A DNA stretch of 64,000 bases, from contig NZ_QZCF01000001.1 of NCBI RefSeq assembly GCF_003591485.1, positions 682,001-746,000 of the forward strand, written 5' to 3'. This document shows, in pieces, positions 1 through 7,913 of the stretch (the stretch's first letter is position 1; each line of letters opens with the position of its first letter). Position numbers and translations under genes: made by a program. Under the pieces are notes generated by a model. The model was given only the letters and a program-made list of their open reading frames with translations. It did not search any database and was not told the DNA's origin. Source of the DNA: Paenibacillus sp. 1011MAR3C5 (lineage in GTDB: Bacteria; Bacillota; Bacilli; Paenibacillales; Paenibacillaceae).

Positions 1-505
1 TATCGCGGTCAATTTTCTCGTACGGCTGTCCGGTACGATCAACATAGATTTGATTCAGCTTCTGCTTCGTTTTCAGAATCCAGTCTGCGTGAATCTTAAT
101 ATCAGTCGCTTGCCCACGCACGCCGCCAAGCGGCTGGTGAATCATAACTTCGGCATTAGGCAGCGCGAAGCGCTTGCCTTTGGCGCCCGCCGTCAGCAGG
201 AGCGAACCCATACTTGCCGCCATGCCCATACAGATCGTGGATACATCCGGCTTGATGTATTGCATCGTATCGAATATCGCCATGCCCGACGTTACAGAAC
301 CGCCAGGGGAGTTAATGTATAGATGAATGTCTTTCTCCGGATCGTCGGCCGCCAGGAAAAGCAGCTGGGCGATAACAGAGTTCGCGACGTCATCATCAAT
401 CGCGCTTCCGAGAAAAATAATGCGATCCTTCAGCAACCGGGAGTAGATATCATAGGATCGTTCTCCACGATTCGTCTGTTCAACTACGATCGGTACCAGA
501 TTCAT
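1..505 (-). CDS. clpP: ATP-dependent Clp protease proteolytic subunit ClpP (3' end outside window)
   Basis: Serine peptidase that forms the double-heptamer chamber of the ClpXP/ClpCP proteases in the cytoplasm. The reading frame starts at the ATG ending at 505, preceded by AAGAGG, and runs off the left edge, so about 168 residues are present of the usual 190-200. The N-terminus [19 protein letters not shown] is typical of ClpP. The nucleophile Ser motif GMAASMGS and the His motif MIHQPLGG are both visible. The active-site Asp should lie just beyond the edge. It follows tig on the same strand, but a hairpin terminator and a good promoter separate the two, so clpP is probably transcribed independently. 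Confidence 0.97.
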   Translation of the reverse strand, partial: MNLVPIVVEQTNRGERSYDIYSRLLKDRIIFLGSAIDDDVANSVIAQLLFLAADDPEKDIHLYINSPGGSVTSGMAIFDTMQYIKPDVSTICMGMAASMGSLLLTAGAKGKRFALPNAEVMIHQPLGGVRGQATDIKIHADWILKTKQKLNQIYVDRTGQPYEKIDRD

Positions 506-547
506 GCGACCAACCTCTTTTCGTTTTGGAGTGTATGTTGCTACCTC

Positions 548-576
548 ATTGTATCACGTACTTGTTTTCATGTCAT
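548..576 (-). promoter_or_regulatory. Sigma-A type promoter of clpP
   Basis: On the minus strand, ATGACA (5 of 6 to TTGACA) and TACAAT (5 of 6 to TATAAT) are 17 nt apart, about 45 nt upstream of the clpP ATG. No tandem GGTCAAA heptads (CtsR operator) were found around it. Confidence 0.6.
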
Positions 577-661
577 TTTTCCAATACTACAGTATACGGC
601 AACGGTCAATCGATATGTACGCGGATTACCCGCAAATGCAAAGCTAAATACCAATATGTAG

Positions 662-700
662 GGTGAAAATAAGGCACGTATTATACACGCGCCTTATCTT
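662..700 (-). terminator. Rho-independent terminator after tig
   Basis: An inverted repeat (ATAAGGCACGT at 669-679 against ACGCGCCTTAT at 687-697, one mismatch) is followed on the minus strand by TTTT. It lies between the tig stop and the clpP promoter. Confidence 0.7.
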
Positions 701-744
701 GGGGTATTTCCTATTCTTCTATACCAGCCAAAGCCGGGGATGTC

Positions 745-2034
745 TTAAGCCGTTTTGCTGTTCTCAAGAAGGAACTGAATCGTTTTGCGAAGCAGGATAT
801 CTTCTTCCAGGTTGCTGATGTTGCCATTCTTCTCGAAGATGTCGCGCAGTTCTTCGGCAGGACGGTTATATTGCTTGGACAGCTTCTCCAGCTCTTCTGT
901 CAAATCAGCGTCAGTCGCTTCGAAGCCTTCAGCCTTCGCGATCGCTTCCAGCACCAGGTTGTTGCGAACGCGCTTCTCCGCGTCGGAACGCATTTGGCCG
1001 CGCAGCACTTCTTCGCTTTGGCCGGAGAACTGGTAGTACAGGTCAAGGTTCATGCCTTGCATGCGCAGGCGGTTTTCGAAATCCTTCACCATGTAGTCCG
1101 TTTCAGTATCGATCATCGCTTCAGGAATTTCCACTTCAGCTGCTGCAGTCGCTTTGTCCACGACAGCTACTTCGCGAGCTTGCTCGGCTTCTTTTTCCTT
1201 GTTCTCTTTCAACTTGCTTACGAGATCTTGCTTGAACTCTTCAAGCGTGTCGAATTCGCTGACGTCTTTGGCGAACTCATCATCAAGTGCCGGCAAAGAT
1301 TTGCGCTTCAGCTCATGCAGCTTCACTTTGAAGATCGCTTGCTTGCCTGCCAGGTGCTCAGCGTGGTAGCTCTCAGGGAACGTTACTTCAACGTCCTTGA
1401 AGTCGCCAAGCTCCATGCCCACAACCTGCTCTTCGAAGCCTGGGATGAAAGATCCGGAACCCAGCTCAAGGGAGTAGCGCTCGCTGAAGCCGCCCTCGAA
1501 TTGCTCGCCGTCAACGTATCCGTCGAAGTCGATAACGGAGATGTCGCCGTTTTGAGCAGGACCTTCCTCTACAACCGTCAGCTCGGCATGACGTCCTTGC
1601 AGACGCTCCAGCTCAGCTGCGATTTCTTCTTCCGTCACTTCCGCTTGAACCGCTTCAACTTCAAGACCTTTGTACTCGCCAAGCTGAACTTCAGGCTTAA
1701 CGGTTACTTTTGCGTTGAATTTGAAGGATTGGCCCTTCGCGAATTGCGTTACGTCAATCTCCGGACGGTCAACCGGCTGAAGATCGTTTTCTTTCACGAC
1801 AGCTGTGTACACTTCAGGCAGCAGGATATCGATTGCATCCTGATACAAGCTTTCCACGCCAAAACGGGATTCAAAAATGCCCCGCGGTACTTTGCCTTTG
1901 CGGAAGCCAGGAACGTTTACCTTTGCTACCACTTTCTTAAAGGCTTGGTCGAGTGCGACCGTTACTTTCTCAGCGTCTACCTCGACGTCGATCGAGACGA
2001 GGTTCTTGTCTATTTTTTCCCAAGTTGCTTTCAT
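745..2034 (-). CDS. tig: Trigger factor, ribosome-associated chaperone and prolyl isomerase
   Basis: Binds nascent chains at the ribosome exit tunnel and helps folding. The protein is 429 aa, the usual size. It starts MKATWEKIDKNL at the ATG ending at 2034, which has GGAGGGG 7-8 nt upstream; a longer frame to 2070 lacks such a site. The N-terminal ribosome-docking signature GFRKGKVP is present near residues 44-51. A FKBP-like PPIase domain follows (about 150-245), then a charged helical C-terminal chaperone domain. Its position between a ysoA-like gene and clpP matches the tig-clp neighbourhoods of Bacillales. Confidence 0.97.
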   Translation of the reverse strand: MKATWEKIDKNLVSIDVEVDAEKVTVALDQAFKKVVAKVNVPGFRKGKVPRGIFESRFGVESLYQDAIDILLPEVYTAVVKENDLQPVDRPEIDVTQFAKGQSFKFNAKVTVKPEVQLGEYKGLEVEAVQAEVTEEEIAAELERLQGRHAELTVVEEGPAQNGDISVIDFDGYVDGEQFEGGFSERYSLELGSGSFIPGFEEQVVGMELGDFKDVEVTFPESYHAEHLAGKQAIFKVKLHELKRKSLPALDDEFAKDVSEFDTLEEFKQDLVSKLKENKEKEAEQAREVAVVDKATAAAEVEIPEAMIDTETDYMVKDFENRLRMQGMNLDLYYQFSGQSEEVLRGQMRSDAEKRVRNNLVLEAIAKAEGFEATDADLTEELEKLSKQYNRPAEELRDIFEKNGNISNLEEDILLRKTIQFLLENSKTA

Positions 2035-2128
2035 TTTATGCCTTCCCCTCCAAAAATGCGCATGCATCACAAGTTTTCACGTTACATAAACCATTCCATT
2101 ATAATCAAGATAGACAAGCATTTCAAGG

Positions 2129-3004
2129 CTAGCCTTCCTCGCCGCCTGTTTGGAGCAGCATGGCCACTCCGCGAAGCGTTCTACACGCCTGCTCATAGCG
2201 GAATCTGAGGCTGTCCGTAATCCCGTATGTATCGCGTATATCGTCGTCATTTGCCGATCCGTAGACCGTCAGATTAAGCGTCAAATGCAGCGCCGCCGCG
2301 TAGCAATCGACTGTCTCGTCATTGTCGTGCAGCATCCATCGGTAAGCGGATGTGCCGTACAAATATTCCAGACTTTCCTTCCACAGCTCTCTGGCAAAAT
2401 GAGGAAGCGTCGGATCATCCGTCTCGGCGACCGTCGCCGTTCGCTCCAAAATGCGTCCGATCGGCTGCGGGAATTCGTCCAATGTTAGCGGCGTCGCTTC
2501 GATTTCCAGCTCCACGTGCTCGTCCAGCCGTTGAAGCGCCAGCCTGCCCGATGCTCCGCGCTTGCGCAAGCATTGCAGCGCTTTGAATTGCAGGAGCGGA
2601 TGAATCGTATCGCTTCGAAGCCATTCCAATATTGTCTCGGTTACTTGACTGTCATCTATGTATGCCGCTCTCTCCAGCGCCAGCATTTGCTGATCCATCA
2701 TGGGATGATGCTGCATAATATACATCACTTGATGGATGTAAGCTTCATCCTGCACAGGCGGCTTCAGCAATTGCTCCCGAAGCGTGGCTTCTTCATTCTC
2801 GGCATCGACCGTTTCGAGGCCAGCGCCTCTCTCCGCATCGTCGGGGAATGCCATCTCCAGCCAGCCAAGCAGGCTGTCCCATTCCTCGTAATGCCGTTTC
2901 TCCTGGCCTTGGCACTGCAGAAGAAAAGTTAACAGCTCTTTGGCTTCGCGATATTGCTCCGCCTCCAGCATCCGGGTCAATTGAATCTGATATTGATCCA
3001 GCAT
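2129..3004 (-). CDS. YsoA-like helical protein upstream of tig, function unknown
   Basis: 291 aa, with no signal peptide or membrane segment. The sequence is rich in Leu, Glu, Ala and Gln and reads as successive amphipathic helices (for example LLTFLLQCQGQEKRHYEEW near residue 25), as expected for a TPR/HEAT-like scaffold. Bacillus has the TPR protein gene ysoA directly upstream of tig, and the position here is the same; the assignment rests on position and helical character rather than a recognised motif. The ATG ending at 3004 has only a weak Shine-Dalgarno sequence (CCCAGC). The 94-nt gap to tig has no obvious terminator, so the two may be co-transcribed. Confidence 0.75.
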   Translation of the reverse strand: MLDQYQIQLTRMLEAEQYREAKELLTFLLQCQGQEKRHYEEWDSLLGWLEMAFPDDAERGAGLETVDAENEEATLREQLLKPPVQDEAYIHQVMYIMQHHPMMDQQMLALERAAYIDDSQVTETILEWLRSDTIHPLLQFKALQCLRKRGASGRLALQRLDEHVELEIEATPLTLDEFPQPIGRILERTATVAETDDPTLPHFARELWKESLEYLYGTSAYRWMLHDNDETVDCYAAALHLTLNLTVYGSANDDDIRDTYGITDSLRFRYEQACRTLRGVAMLLQTGGEEG

Positions 3005-3192
3005 GCTGGGAAATAAATAAACATTGTCTTTACCCTCTGTATGAGGGTCTTGAGGAGTTGTAATGATAACACCGCCTTCGAGTAACTCCCGTTTTGCTTA
3101 AGGAATCAGCCAGTAATCTTGGGTACGATTATAACACGGAGAGTAGCAAGAAAAAAATGTCGAAGTTTTTTTGTGAATATCAAAAAAATGGC

Positions 3193-3222
3193 TTGCAAAA
3201 CCTTTTACTCACATGCTATATT
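3193..3222 (+). promoter_or_regulatory. Sigma-A type promoter of tRNA-Arg
   Basis: TTGCAA and TATATT are separated by 18 nt. The -10 box ends 11 nt before the first base of the mature tRNA, as expected for a single-tRNA transcript with a short leader. Confidence 0.6.
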
Positions 3223-3233
3223 ATTACTCACGC

Positions 3234-3310
3234 GTCCCAGTAGCTCAGTTGGATAGAGCACTCGCCTTCTAAGCGAGTTGTCGGGGGTTCGAATCCCTCC
3301 TGGGACGCCA
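3234..3310 (+). tRNA. tRNA-Arg (anticodon UCU)
   Basis: Complete 77-nt cloverleaf. The acceptor stem is GTCCCAG/CTGGGAC, followed by the D-arm (TAGCTCAGTTGG), anticodon stem CTCGC/GCGAG with loop CTTCTAA giving anticodon TCT, T-arm GGGGGTTCGAATCCCTC, discriminator G, and an encoded CCA at 3308-3310. It reads AGA codons. Confidence 0.97.
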
Positions 3311-3337
3311 TTGCATCGCACACACAGCTGCTCAATG

Positions 3338-3372
3338 AAGCCGATATCCGGCTTTGGGAGCGGCTTTTTTGT
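3338..3372 (+). terminator. Rho-independent terminator of tRNA-Arg
   Basis: AAGCCG at 3338 can pair with CGGCTT at 3361-3366, followed by TTTTGTTTTTT; a shorter alternative hairpin uses CGGCTT at 3350. The AAGCCG...CGGCTT stem resembles the core of the downstream 51-bp repeat array. Confidence 0.7.
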
Positions 3373-3417
3373 TTTTTGACGATTCGCTTCGTTGTGCCAG
3401 CTGGGCTAGGACGCTGT

Positions 3418-3810
3418 AAGCCGATTTTCTCGGCTTGCAGAATCTTTCTGCTGGGCCAGGGACCTGTAAGCCGATTTTCTCGGCTTGCAGGATGCTTCCA
3501 GCTGGGCTAGGGATCTGTAAGCCGATTTTCTCGGCTTGCAGGCTGTTTCCAGCTGGGCTAGGACGCTGTAAGCCGATTTTCTCGGCTTGCATGCTGCTTC
3601 CAGCCGGGCTAGGATGCTGTAAGCCGATTTTCTCGGCTTGCAGGATGCTTCCAGCTGGGCTAGGGATCTGTAAGCCGATTTTCTCGGCTTGCAGGATGTT
3701 TCCAGCTGGGCTAGGACGCTGTAAGCCGATTTTCTCGGCTTGCAGGATGCTTTCTGCTGGGCTAGCGCGGCTTGCAGCTGCTCCCAGCCGGGCTAGGGCG
3801 CGTTGCAGGT
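3418..3810. repeat. Array 1: seven 51-bp units with a palindromic core
   Basis: The 19-nt core AAGCCGATTTTCTCGGCTT (7-bp stem, 5-nt loop) starts at 3418, 3468, 3519, 3570, 3621, 3672 and 3723, so the period is 50 once and 51 five times. The spacer is about 32 nt (TGCAGGATGCTTCCAGCTGG then GCTAGGRNNCTG) and is nearly identical between units, with a few transitions. Beyond 3741 a decayed unit continues to about 3810 without the left arm of the stem. Because 51 is divisible by 3, several frames stay open through the array on both strands; these have no ribosome binding site and are not called as genes. Confidence 0.95.
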
Positions 3811-3862
3811 TCCTGCCTCTTGCCTAAACCATATCCTACATACCCGTTTACCTTCGAATGAA

Positions 3863-3903
3863 TCAGAAACGAAAAGCTCCCCGCTCGAATCTTGCGGGGA
3901 GCT
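3863..3903 (-). terminator. Terminator-like hairpin pointing leftward
   Basis: Perfect inverted repeat AGCTCCCCGC (3875-3884) and GCGGGGAGCT (3894-3903), followed on the minus strand by TTTTCGTTTC. The only minus-strand gene upstream ends at 4480, so this may once have terminated that transcript before the intervening duplications appeared. Nothing else recognisable lies between 3904 and about 4160. Confidence 0.6.
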
Positions 3904-4162
3904 CGAATAAATCCGGTCACCAGAATAAAGCTGTTAGGATATTTATTCAAATACTAGCCTTATCCGCATTGCGCTGTTTGTAGCCCTGCAGCCAAATTGA
4001 CGAAATTCCTGTCCAATATCGGCCTGCATACTACCGAATGCCAAAGCACCGCCTATACAGCCGTCGGCACACTCATATAGTTCACCTGAACTAATTGCAA
4101 GCTAGTTACAGGGACATACGCACGATTAAAGATAGCTTACCGAAGAGACAAACATACACACC

Positions 4163-4320
4163 GCTTCTACTCGACAAGCACAAACTTGTGCGGCAGTCCT
4201 ACCTTCTCCCTGTGTCAGCTAGCAGCTGTTGTCCAAGATCAGGCTGCTGTTCTCCAAGATGTCCCAGTTAATGGTCGGTACATATTCCGCCCGCTTCTGA
4301 AAGTTGTTCCTCGGTTCCAT
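4163..4320 (-). pseudogene. Decayed copy of the 3' end of the adjacent P-loop kinase gene
   Basis: Translated on the minus strand, this stretch reads NNFQKRAEYVPTINWDILEN then SSLILDNSC and a stop. That aligns with the intact neighbour's GDFQKRVDFVPAINWDIPES then SILIFDNSGEL near its C-terminus. After the stop the similarity continues at DNA level (CTTCTC..GTCAGCT..CAAACTTG.GC), with small indels breaking the frame. It is a diverged partial duplication with no start, and is non-functional as protein. Confidence 0.8.
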
Positions 4321-4367
4321 CTACTCGCCGACGAGCAACTGCTCTACCATTACTTTTGTCTGCAAGC

Positions 4368-4487
4368 CATCCATGCAGTTGCCGTACTTTCTCTTCGGTC
4401 TACTCACTATCTGTGCAGTCGCCCTAACTTCTCTTCACTTTACTCACAATCCATTCAACTGCGCTGCCTTCTCTTCGCTCTACTCGC
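4368..4487 (-). repeat. Three degenerate 40-bp tandem repeats at the gene's stop codon
   Basis: On the minus strand, 40-nt units run 4487-4448, 4447-4408 and 4407-4368. They begin GCGAGTAGAG, GTGAGTAAAG and GTGAGTAGAC, each followed by CGAAGAGAA or TGAAGAGAA. The first unit contains the stop codon (GAG TAG) of the kinase gene, so the array is an expansion of that gene's 3' end. A weaker continuation reaches about 4330. Confidence 0.75.
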
Positions 4488-5070
4488 CAAACGCAAACTT
4501 GCGCAGCTTTTCTACCTTCTCCTCTGTCAGCTCGCCGCTGTTGTCGAAGATCAGGATGCTGCTCTCAGGGATGTCCCAGTTAATCGCAGGCACAAAATCT
4601 ACCCGCTTCTGGAAGTCGCCCCAATTCTCCAGCTTCCACGTATCCCGTTCCGTTCCTCTGCCGACAATTCGACTGTGCTGCAGCTCCATGTCCTGCAAAG
4701 CAACAACAATCACCTTTACATCCACCTGCGCTTTGGTAAGCCCTGCAGCAGCAAGGACGTCCTCAATCCACTCCCGATTTTTCAGCTCCGCTGTAAACGG
4801 TGAAATCATAAAGACGTTTTGCCCTGCAGCCAAGTTCTCGATACATACATCCTTGGCGGTATTGTATTCCAAATCGCGCAAGTTCTTTTTATAGAAATCG
4901 GAATCACGATCCTTCGGGTCCAGTCCCTGCATCTCCAGAATCGCTTCTACAAAGCGCCCCCCGATCGTGTCCCGGTCTAGAAACGCCGCCGGCATATACC
5001 GGCTTAGCTTCAGCGCAACCGTCGTCTTTCCCGTTCCTGCTACTCCTACAAAAAACACCAGCTTTTGCAT
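4480..5070 (-). CDS. P-loop ATP-binding protein, kinase-like
   Basis: 196 aa. A Walker A motif GVAGTGKTT (residues 9-17) directly follows the first strand (MQKLVFFV), and DRDTIGGRF downstream resembles the substrate or lid region of small zeta-toxin/chloramphenicol-phosphotransferase-like kinases. Single-domain, soluble, with no DNA-binding region. Start: the ATG ending at 5070 with GGGGGCGG upstream; an in-frame TTG at 5085 is less likely. The substrate is unknown. Its 3' end is copied in decayed form downstream. It stands apart from the next gene by 51 nt, so co-transcription is possible. Confidence 0.8.
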   Translation of the reverse strand: MQKLVFFVGVAGTGKTTVALKLSRYMPAAFLDRDTIGGRFVEAILEMQGLDPKDRDSDFYKKNLRDLEYNTAKDVCIENLAAGQNVFMISPFTAELKNREWIEDVLAAAGLTKAQVDVKVIVVALQDMELQHSRIVGRGTERDTWKLENWGDFQKRVDFVPAINWDIPESSILIFDNSGELTEEKVEKLRKFAFGE

Positions 5071-5121
5071 CCTGTCCGCCCCCAAAAAATATTTTAGGAC
5101 AAATTATACCATGGATGCCGT

Positions 5122-5451
5122 TCAAAGAGTATCTGCGAGAGTCGCCTCCACTTCTTGACGAATATGAGCCGCAGCCAGTACGCTCTCCTGAAATGAATGC
5201 CTGCCTTTCTCATTGTCTGCATACGAAGCCTCTGCGGTGATGTCTTCAAATGCTTGATGCAGATTATTGTCGAACCAGTCCGTCTCCCTTTCCGCATCAT
5301 TGCTCAGCACCGTCCGCAAGACGGCTTTTCCTCCCTCATTAGCAAAATAAGCGAGCACAACCGGAGCGGATTCAGAATCCGTATCCACCTCGACCTCAGC
5401 GCATGGTTCTCCGCCGCGGTTCACGATACCTCTTACTCGAGCGCCTGTCAC
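5122..5451 (-). CDS. Hypothetical protein, 109 aa
   Basis: Acidic soluble protein, not recognised. The GTG start ending at 5451 is supported by GGAGAGGGAG 8-10 nt upstream. The N-terminal half reads as beta strands (VRGIVNRGGEPCAEVEVDTD) and the C-terminal half as helix (SFQESVLAAAHIRQEVEATL). The next upstream gene ends 28 nt away, so the two small genes and possibly the P-loop gene form one transcript. Confidence 0.65.
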   Translation of the reverse strand: MTGARVRGIVNRGGEPCAEVEVDTDSESAPVVLAYFANEGGKAVLRTVLSNDAERETDWFDNNLHQAFEDITAEASYADNEKGRHSFQESVLAAAHIRQEVEATLADTL

Positions 5452-5479
5452 GTTCAGTATCTCCCTCTCCTCTCACCTG

Positions 5480-5848
5480 TTAAAATAGTCCCATCGATTC
5501 AATGTGACTCTTCGTTTCGCTTGTGCCGCATTCATGCAGCTGCCGATAGATTCTGCTAATAATATCGTCGTATGCGCTATTCAAAGCTTCGTCGCTGTTC
5601 GGCGAGAAGGGGCTGCCTGCAAATTGAAACGTTTGCGCTTCATCCATCGATGACAGCTCTTCAAACAGCTCCCTGAGCAGATTGACCTGTTCGGCGTTCG
5701 CATGAATCTCCAGCTCATAAGCCGCTGCCCCTTGTTCCTCTAATAGTTGTCCGGCTTGTACGGATACATAAAAGGTTTTGCTGCCTTCAAATCTCTCTTC
5801 ATGCCGATGCTCATCCATGATTGCATACCTCATTCCTTCTGTTTTCAT
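5480..5848 (-). CDS. Hypothetical protein, 122 aa
   Basis: Not recognised. The ATG ending at 5848 has AAGAGG 5 nt upstream. There is no signal peptide; the sequence is Glu-rich with a helical centre (VNLLRELFEELSSMDEAQTF) and a His-rich start (MDEHRHEERFEG). It is divergent from asnB, sharing a 124-nt upstream region in which no T-box or other leader was recognised. Confidence 0.65.
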   Translation of the reverse strand: MKTEGMRYAIMDEHRHEERFEGSKTFYVSVQAGQLLEEQGAAAYELEIHANAEQVNLLRELFEELSSMDEAQTFQFAGSPFSPNSDEALNSAYDDIISRIYRQLHECGTSETKSHIESMGLF

Positions 5849-5972
5849 TTTGCCTCTTCAGCGTCATGCTGCCCCTCTTAGCTTCCCCCGTCGGACAGAC
5901 ATTTTATCCCTTTTTTCAGCATATAACTGTTATTATCGCAACTGGAGTCCAGCATAGAGAGGAATGAGAAGG

Positions 5973-7817
5973 ATGTGCGGAATAACCGGCTGGATTGATT
6001 GGAGCAGTGACTTGACCAGAGAAAGCGACAATCTGGAACGCATGACGGATACGCTCGCTCCGCGCGGCCCTGATGCGGCGGGAACCTGGATTACGACCCA
6101 TTGCGCGCTTGGACATCGCCGTCTCTCCGTCATGGACCCGGAGAATGGCGCCCAGCCCATGATTCGGTATACCGGAGACGATCAATATGTAGTCGTCTAT
6201 AACGGAGAGTTATATAACGCTCCAGAGCTGAAGAGGGAGCTGGAGAGCCGCGGGCGCTCCTTTACGACTACCTGCGACACGGAAGTGCTGCTTGTCGCAT
6301 TTATGGAGTGGGGAAGAGCTTGCGTAGAACGTTTCAATGGCATATTCGCCTTTGCCATATGGGATGTGACAGCCCAGGAGCTATTTCTCGCAAGAGACCG
6401 GCTAGGTGTCAAACCTCTGTTTTTCAGCCAGCGGGACGGCTTGTTTATTTTTGGCTCAGAGCCAAAAAGTATTCTAGAGCACTCATCCGTCAAGGCGGAA
6501 GTCGGAGCAGAAGGTCTGGCCGAAATTTTCGTCATCGGTCCGGCGCGAACGCCGGGTCACGGTGTGTATAAAGGATTAAGCGAGCTAAGACCCGGACAAT
6601 GCATGGTCGTGAACCGTGTCGGCGTGAAGACAATCACCTACTGGCAGCTTCGAAGCACCCCGCATGAGCATGACGTGCAGCAAACGGCGGAGCATGTCAG
6701 AGAGCTGCTGGAGGATACGGTCATCCGCCAGCTTATTTCTGATGTGCCCGTGTGCACGCTGCTGTCAGGCGGACTGGATTCAAGCGCGCTGACGACGCTG
6801 GCGGTCAACTATTATGCCAAGAACGGGCAAGGCAACGTCCACACATATTCCGTCGATTATCGCGACAACGACAAGCATTTTCAGGCGCATGCCTTCCAGC
6901 CCAATAGCGATGCGCCCTGGATTGAGCGGATGACCTCTCATCTGGGCACAGTCCATCACTCGATCCAGTTCGATACACCGGAGCTGGTTACAGCGCTGCA
7001 CAATGCGACGCTCGCCCGCGACTTGCCGGGCATGGCCGATGTGGATGCTTCCTTGCTGCTCTTTTGCCATGAAATTAAGAAGGGGGCTACGGTTGCCATC
7101 TCGGGAGAAGCTGCAGACGAAATCTTCGGCGGCTATCCATGGTTCCATCGGGAGGATGCGCTGCAGGCCGATACCTTCCCGTGGTCGCTGGCCACAACGA
7201 TGCGCGCAGACCTGCTCTCGCCCGACATTGCTGCCTGGATCAGGCCGCAGGAATACATCGGCGACCGGTACGCCGACGCGATAGCGGAGGTTCCGCAGCT
7301 GGATGGCGAAGACGAGACCCGCAGACGGATGCGGCGCATGTCTTATTTGAACATAACGCGATTTATGCCCACTCTGCTGGATCGGAAGGACCGGATGAGC
7401 ATGGCTGCCGGGCTCGAAGTCCGCGTCCCCTTCTGCGACCATCGCCTGGTGGAATACGTGTGGAATATTCCGTGGGAGATTAAGTCGGCGGGTGACCGGG
7501 AAAAGGGAATTCTGCGCCAATCGCTGCAAGGCGTTCTTCCCGACGACGTCCTGTGGAGAAAGAAAAGCCCGTACCCGAAGACGCATAACCCGAATTATCT
7601 TACAGCTGTCAAAGGCTTGCTGCTGGATGTATTAAACGATCCTTCCTCCCCCCTGCTTCCCTTAATCAATGTGAAAAAGGTCAGGGAGCTTGCGGAGTCC
7701 GATACGGCCAGCTCGAACCTCCCATGGTTCGGTCAGCTGATGTCCGGGCCTCAGCTGTTCGCTTATCTCTATCAAGTCAATGTTTGGCTGAAGCAATACA
7801 ACGTTTCGGTCCGTTAG
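5973..7817 (+). CDS. asnB: Glutamine-hydrolysing asparagine synthetase
   Basis: Converts aspartate, ATP and glutamine to asparagine. At 614 aa it equals the length I associate with Bacillus AsnO (YisO). The ATG at 5973 is chosen over 5964 because the catalytic N-terminal Cys must follow Met directly (MCGITGWIDW); GAGAGGA sits about 9 nt upstream. The class II glutaminase domain covers about residues 2-200 (RGPD near 31, YNGELYN near 76). The synthetase PP-loop SGGLDSS is at about 265-271, and the later SGEAADEIFGGYPW and DRKDRMSMAAGLEVRVPF motifs are intact. Both half reactions should therefore work. It is monocistronic, with a hairpin after the stop. Confidence 0.96.
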   Translation: MCGITGWIDWSSDLTRESDNLERMTDTLAPRGPDAAGTWITTHCALGHRRLSVMDPENGAQPMIRYTGDDQYVVVYNGELYNAPELKRELESRGRSFTTTCDTEVLLVAFMEWGRACVERFNGIFAFAIWDVTAQELFLARDRLGVKPLFFSQRDGLFIFGSEPKSILEHSSVKAEVGAEGLAEIFVIGPARTPGHGVYKGLSELRPGQCMVVNRVGVKTITYWQLRSTPHEHDVQQTAEHVRELLEDTVIRQLISDVPVCTLLSGGLDSSALTTLAVNYYAKNGQGNVHTYSVDYRDNDKHFQAHAFQPNSDAPWIERMTSHLGTVHHSIQFDTPELVTALHNATLARDLPGMADVDASLLLFCHEIKKGATVAISGEAADEIFGGYPWFHREDALQADTFPWSLATTMRADLLSPDIAAWIRPQEYIGDRYADAIAEVPQLDGEDETRRRMRRMSYLNITRFMPTLLDRKDRMSMAAGLEVRVPFCDHRLVEYVWNIPWEIKSAGDREKGILRQSLQGVLPDDVLWRKKSPYPKTHNPNYLTAVKGLLLDVLNDPSSPLLPLINVKKVRELAESDTASSNLPWFGQLMSGPQLFAYLYQVNVWLKQYNVSVR

Positions 7818-7830
7818 CATACGACAGAGC

Positions 7831-7875
7831 AGGGCTGCCATCAAGTCATCGCGACTTGCGGCAGCCCTATTTGAT
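7831..7875 (+). terminator. Terminator-like hairpin after asnB
   Basis: AGGGCTGCC (7831-7839) pairs with GGCAGCCCT (7860-7868), with an inner CAAGTC/GACTTG stem. The following ATTTGATAT is only moderately U-rich. Confidence 0.55.
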
Positions 7876-7913
7876 ATAGTCATCCATTTCCAGATAGACA
7901 GGTAACTGGGTAT

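Noticed and set aside
506..660. CtsR operator in front of clpP
   Set aside because: No tandem GGTCAAA heptads on either strand; only a sigma-A-like promoter is visible.
871..2208. 445-codon frame antisense to tig
   Set aside because: Lies opposite a clear trigger factor gene with correct start and motifs; the product is low in recognisable structure. It is a codon-bias shadow.
3418..3741. CRISPR array
   Set aside because: Repeat and spacer lengths (19 and 32) are superficially CRISPR-like, but the spacers are nearly identical to each other, the repeats are perfect short palindromes, and no cas genes are present.
3332..3827. Open frames on both strands through array 1 encoding 17-residue repeats (KPIFSAC on one strand, AEKIGLQ on the other)
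   Set aside because: A 51-bp period is a multiple of three, so any stop-free unit stays open in a frame; both strands are open, no ribosome binding site exists, and the palindrome alone explains the conservation.
4186..4894. Plus-strand frames of about 200 codons opposite the P-loop kinase
   Set aside because: They run antisense to the kinase gene and through its decayed copies; the Leu/Ser/Cys-rich translations look like antisense products.
5849..5972. T-box or other amino-acid riboswitch upstream of asnB
   Set aside because: The leader is only about 120 bp, without the T-box sequence AGGGTGG or a terminator hairpin before the start.
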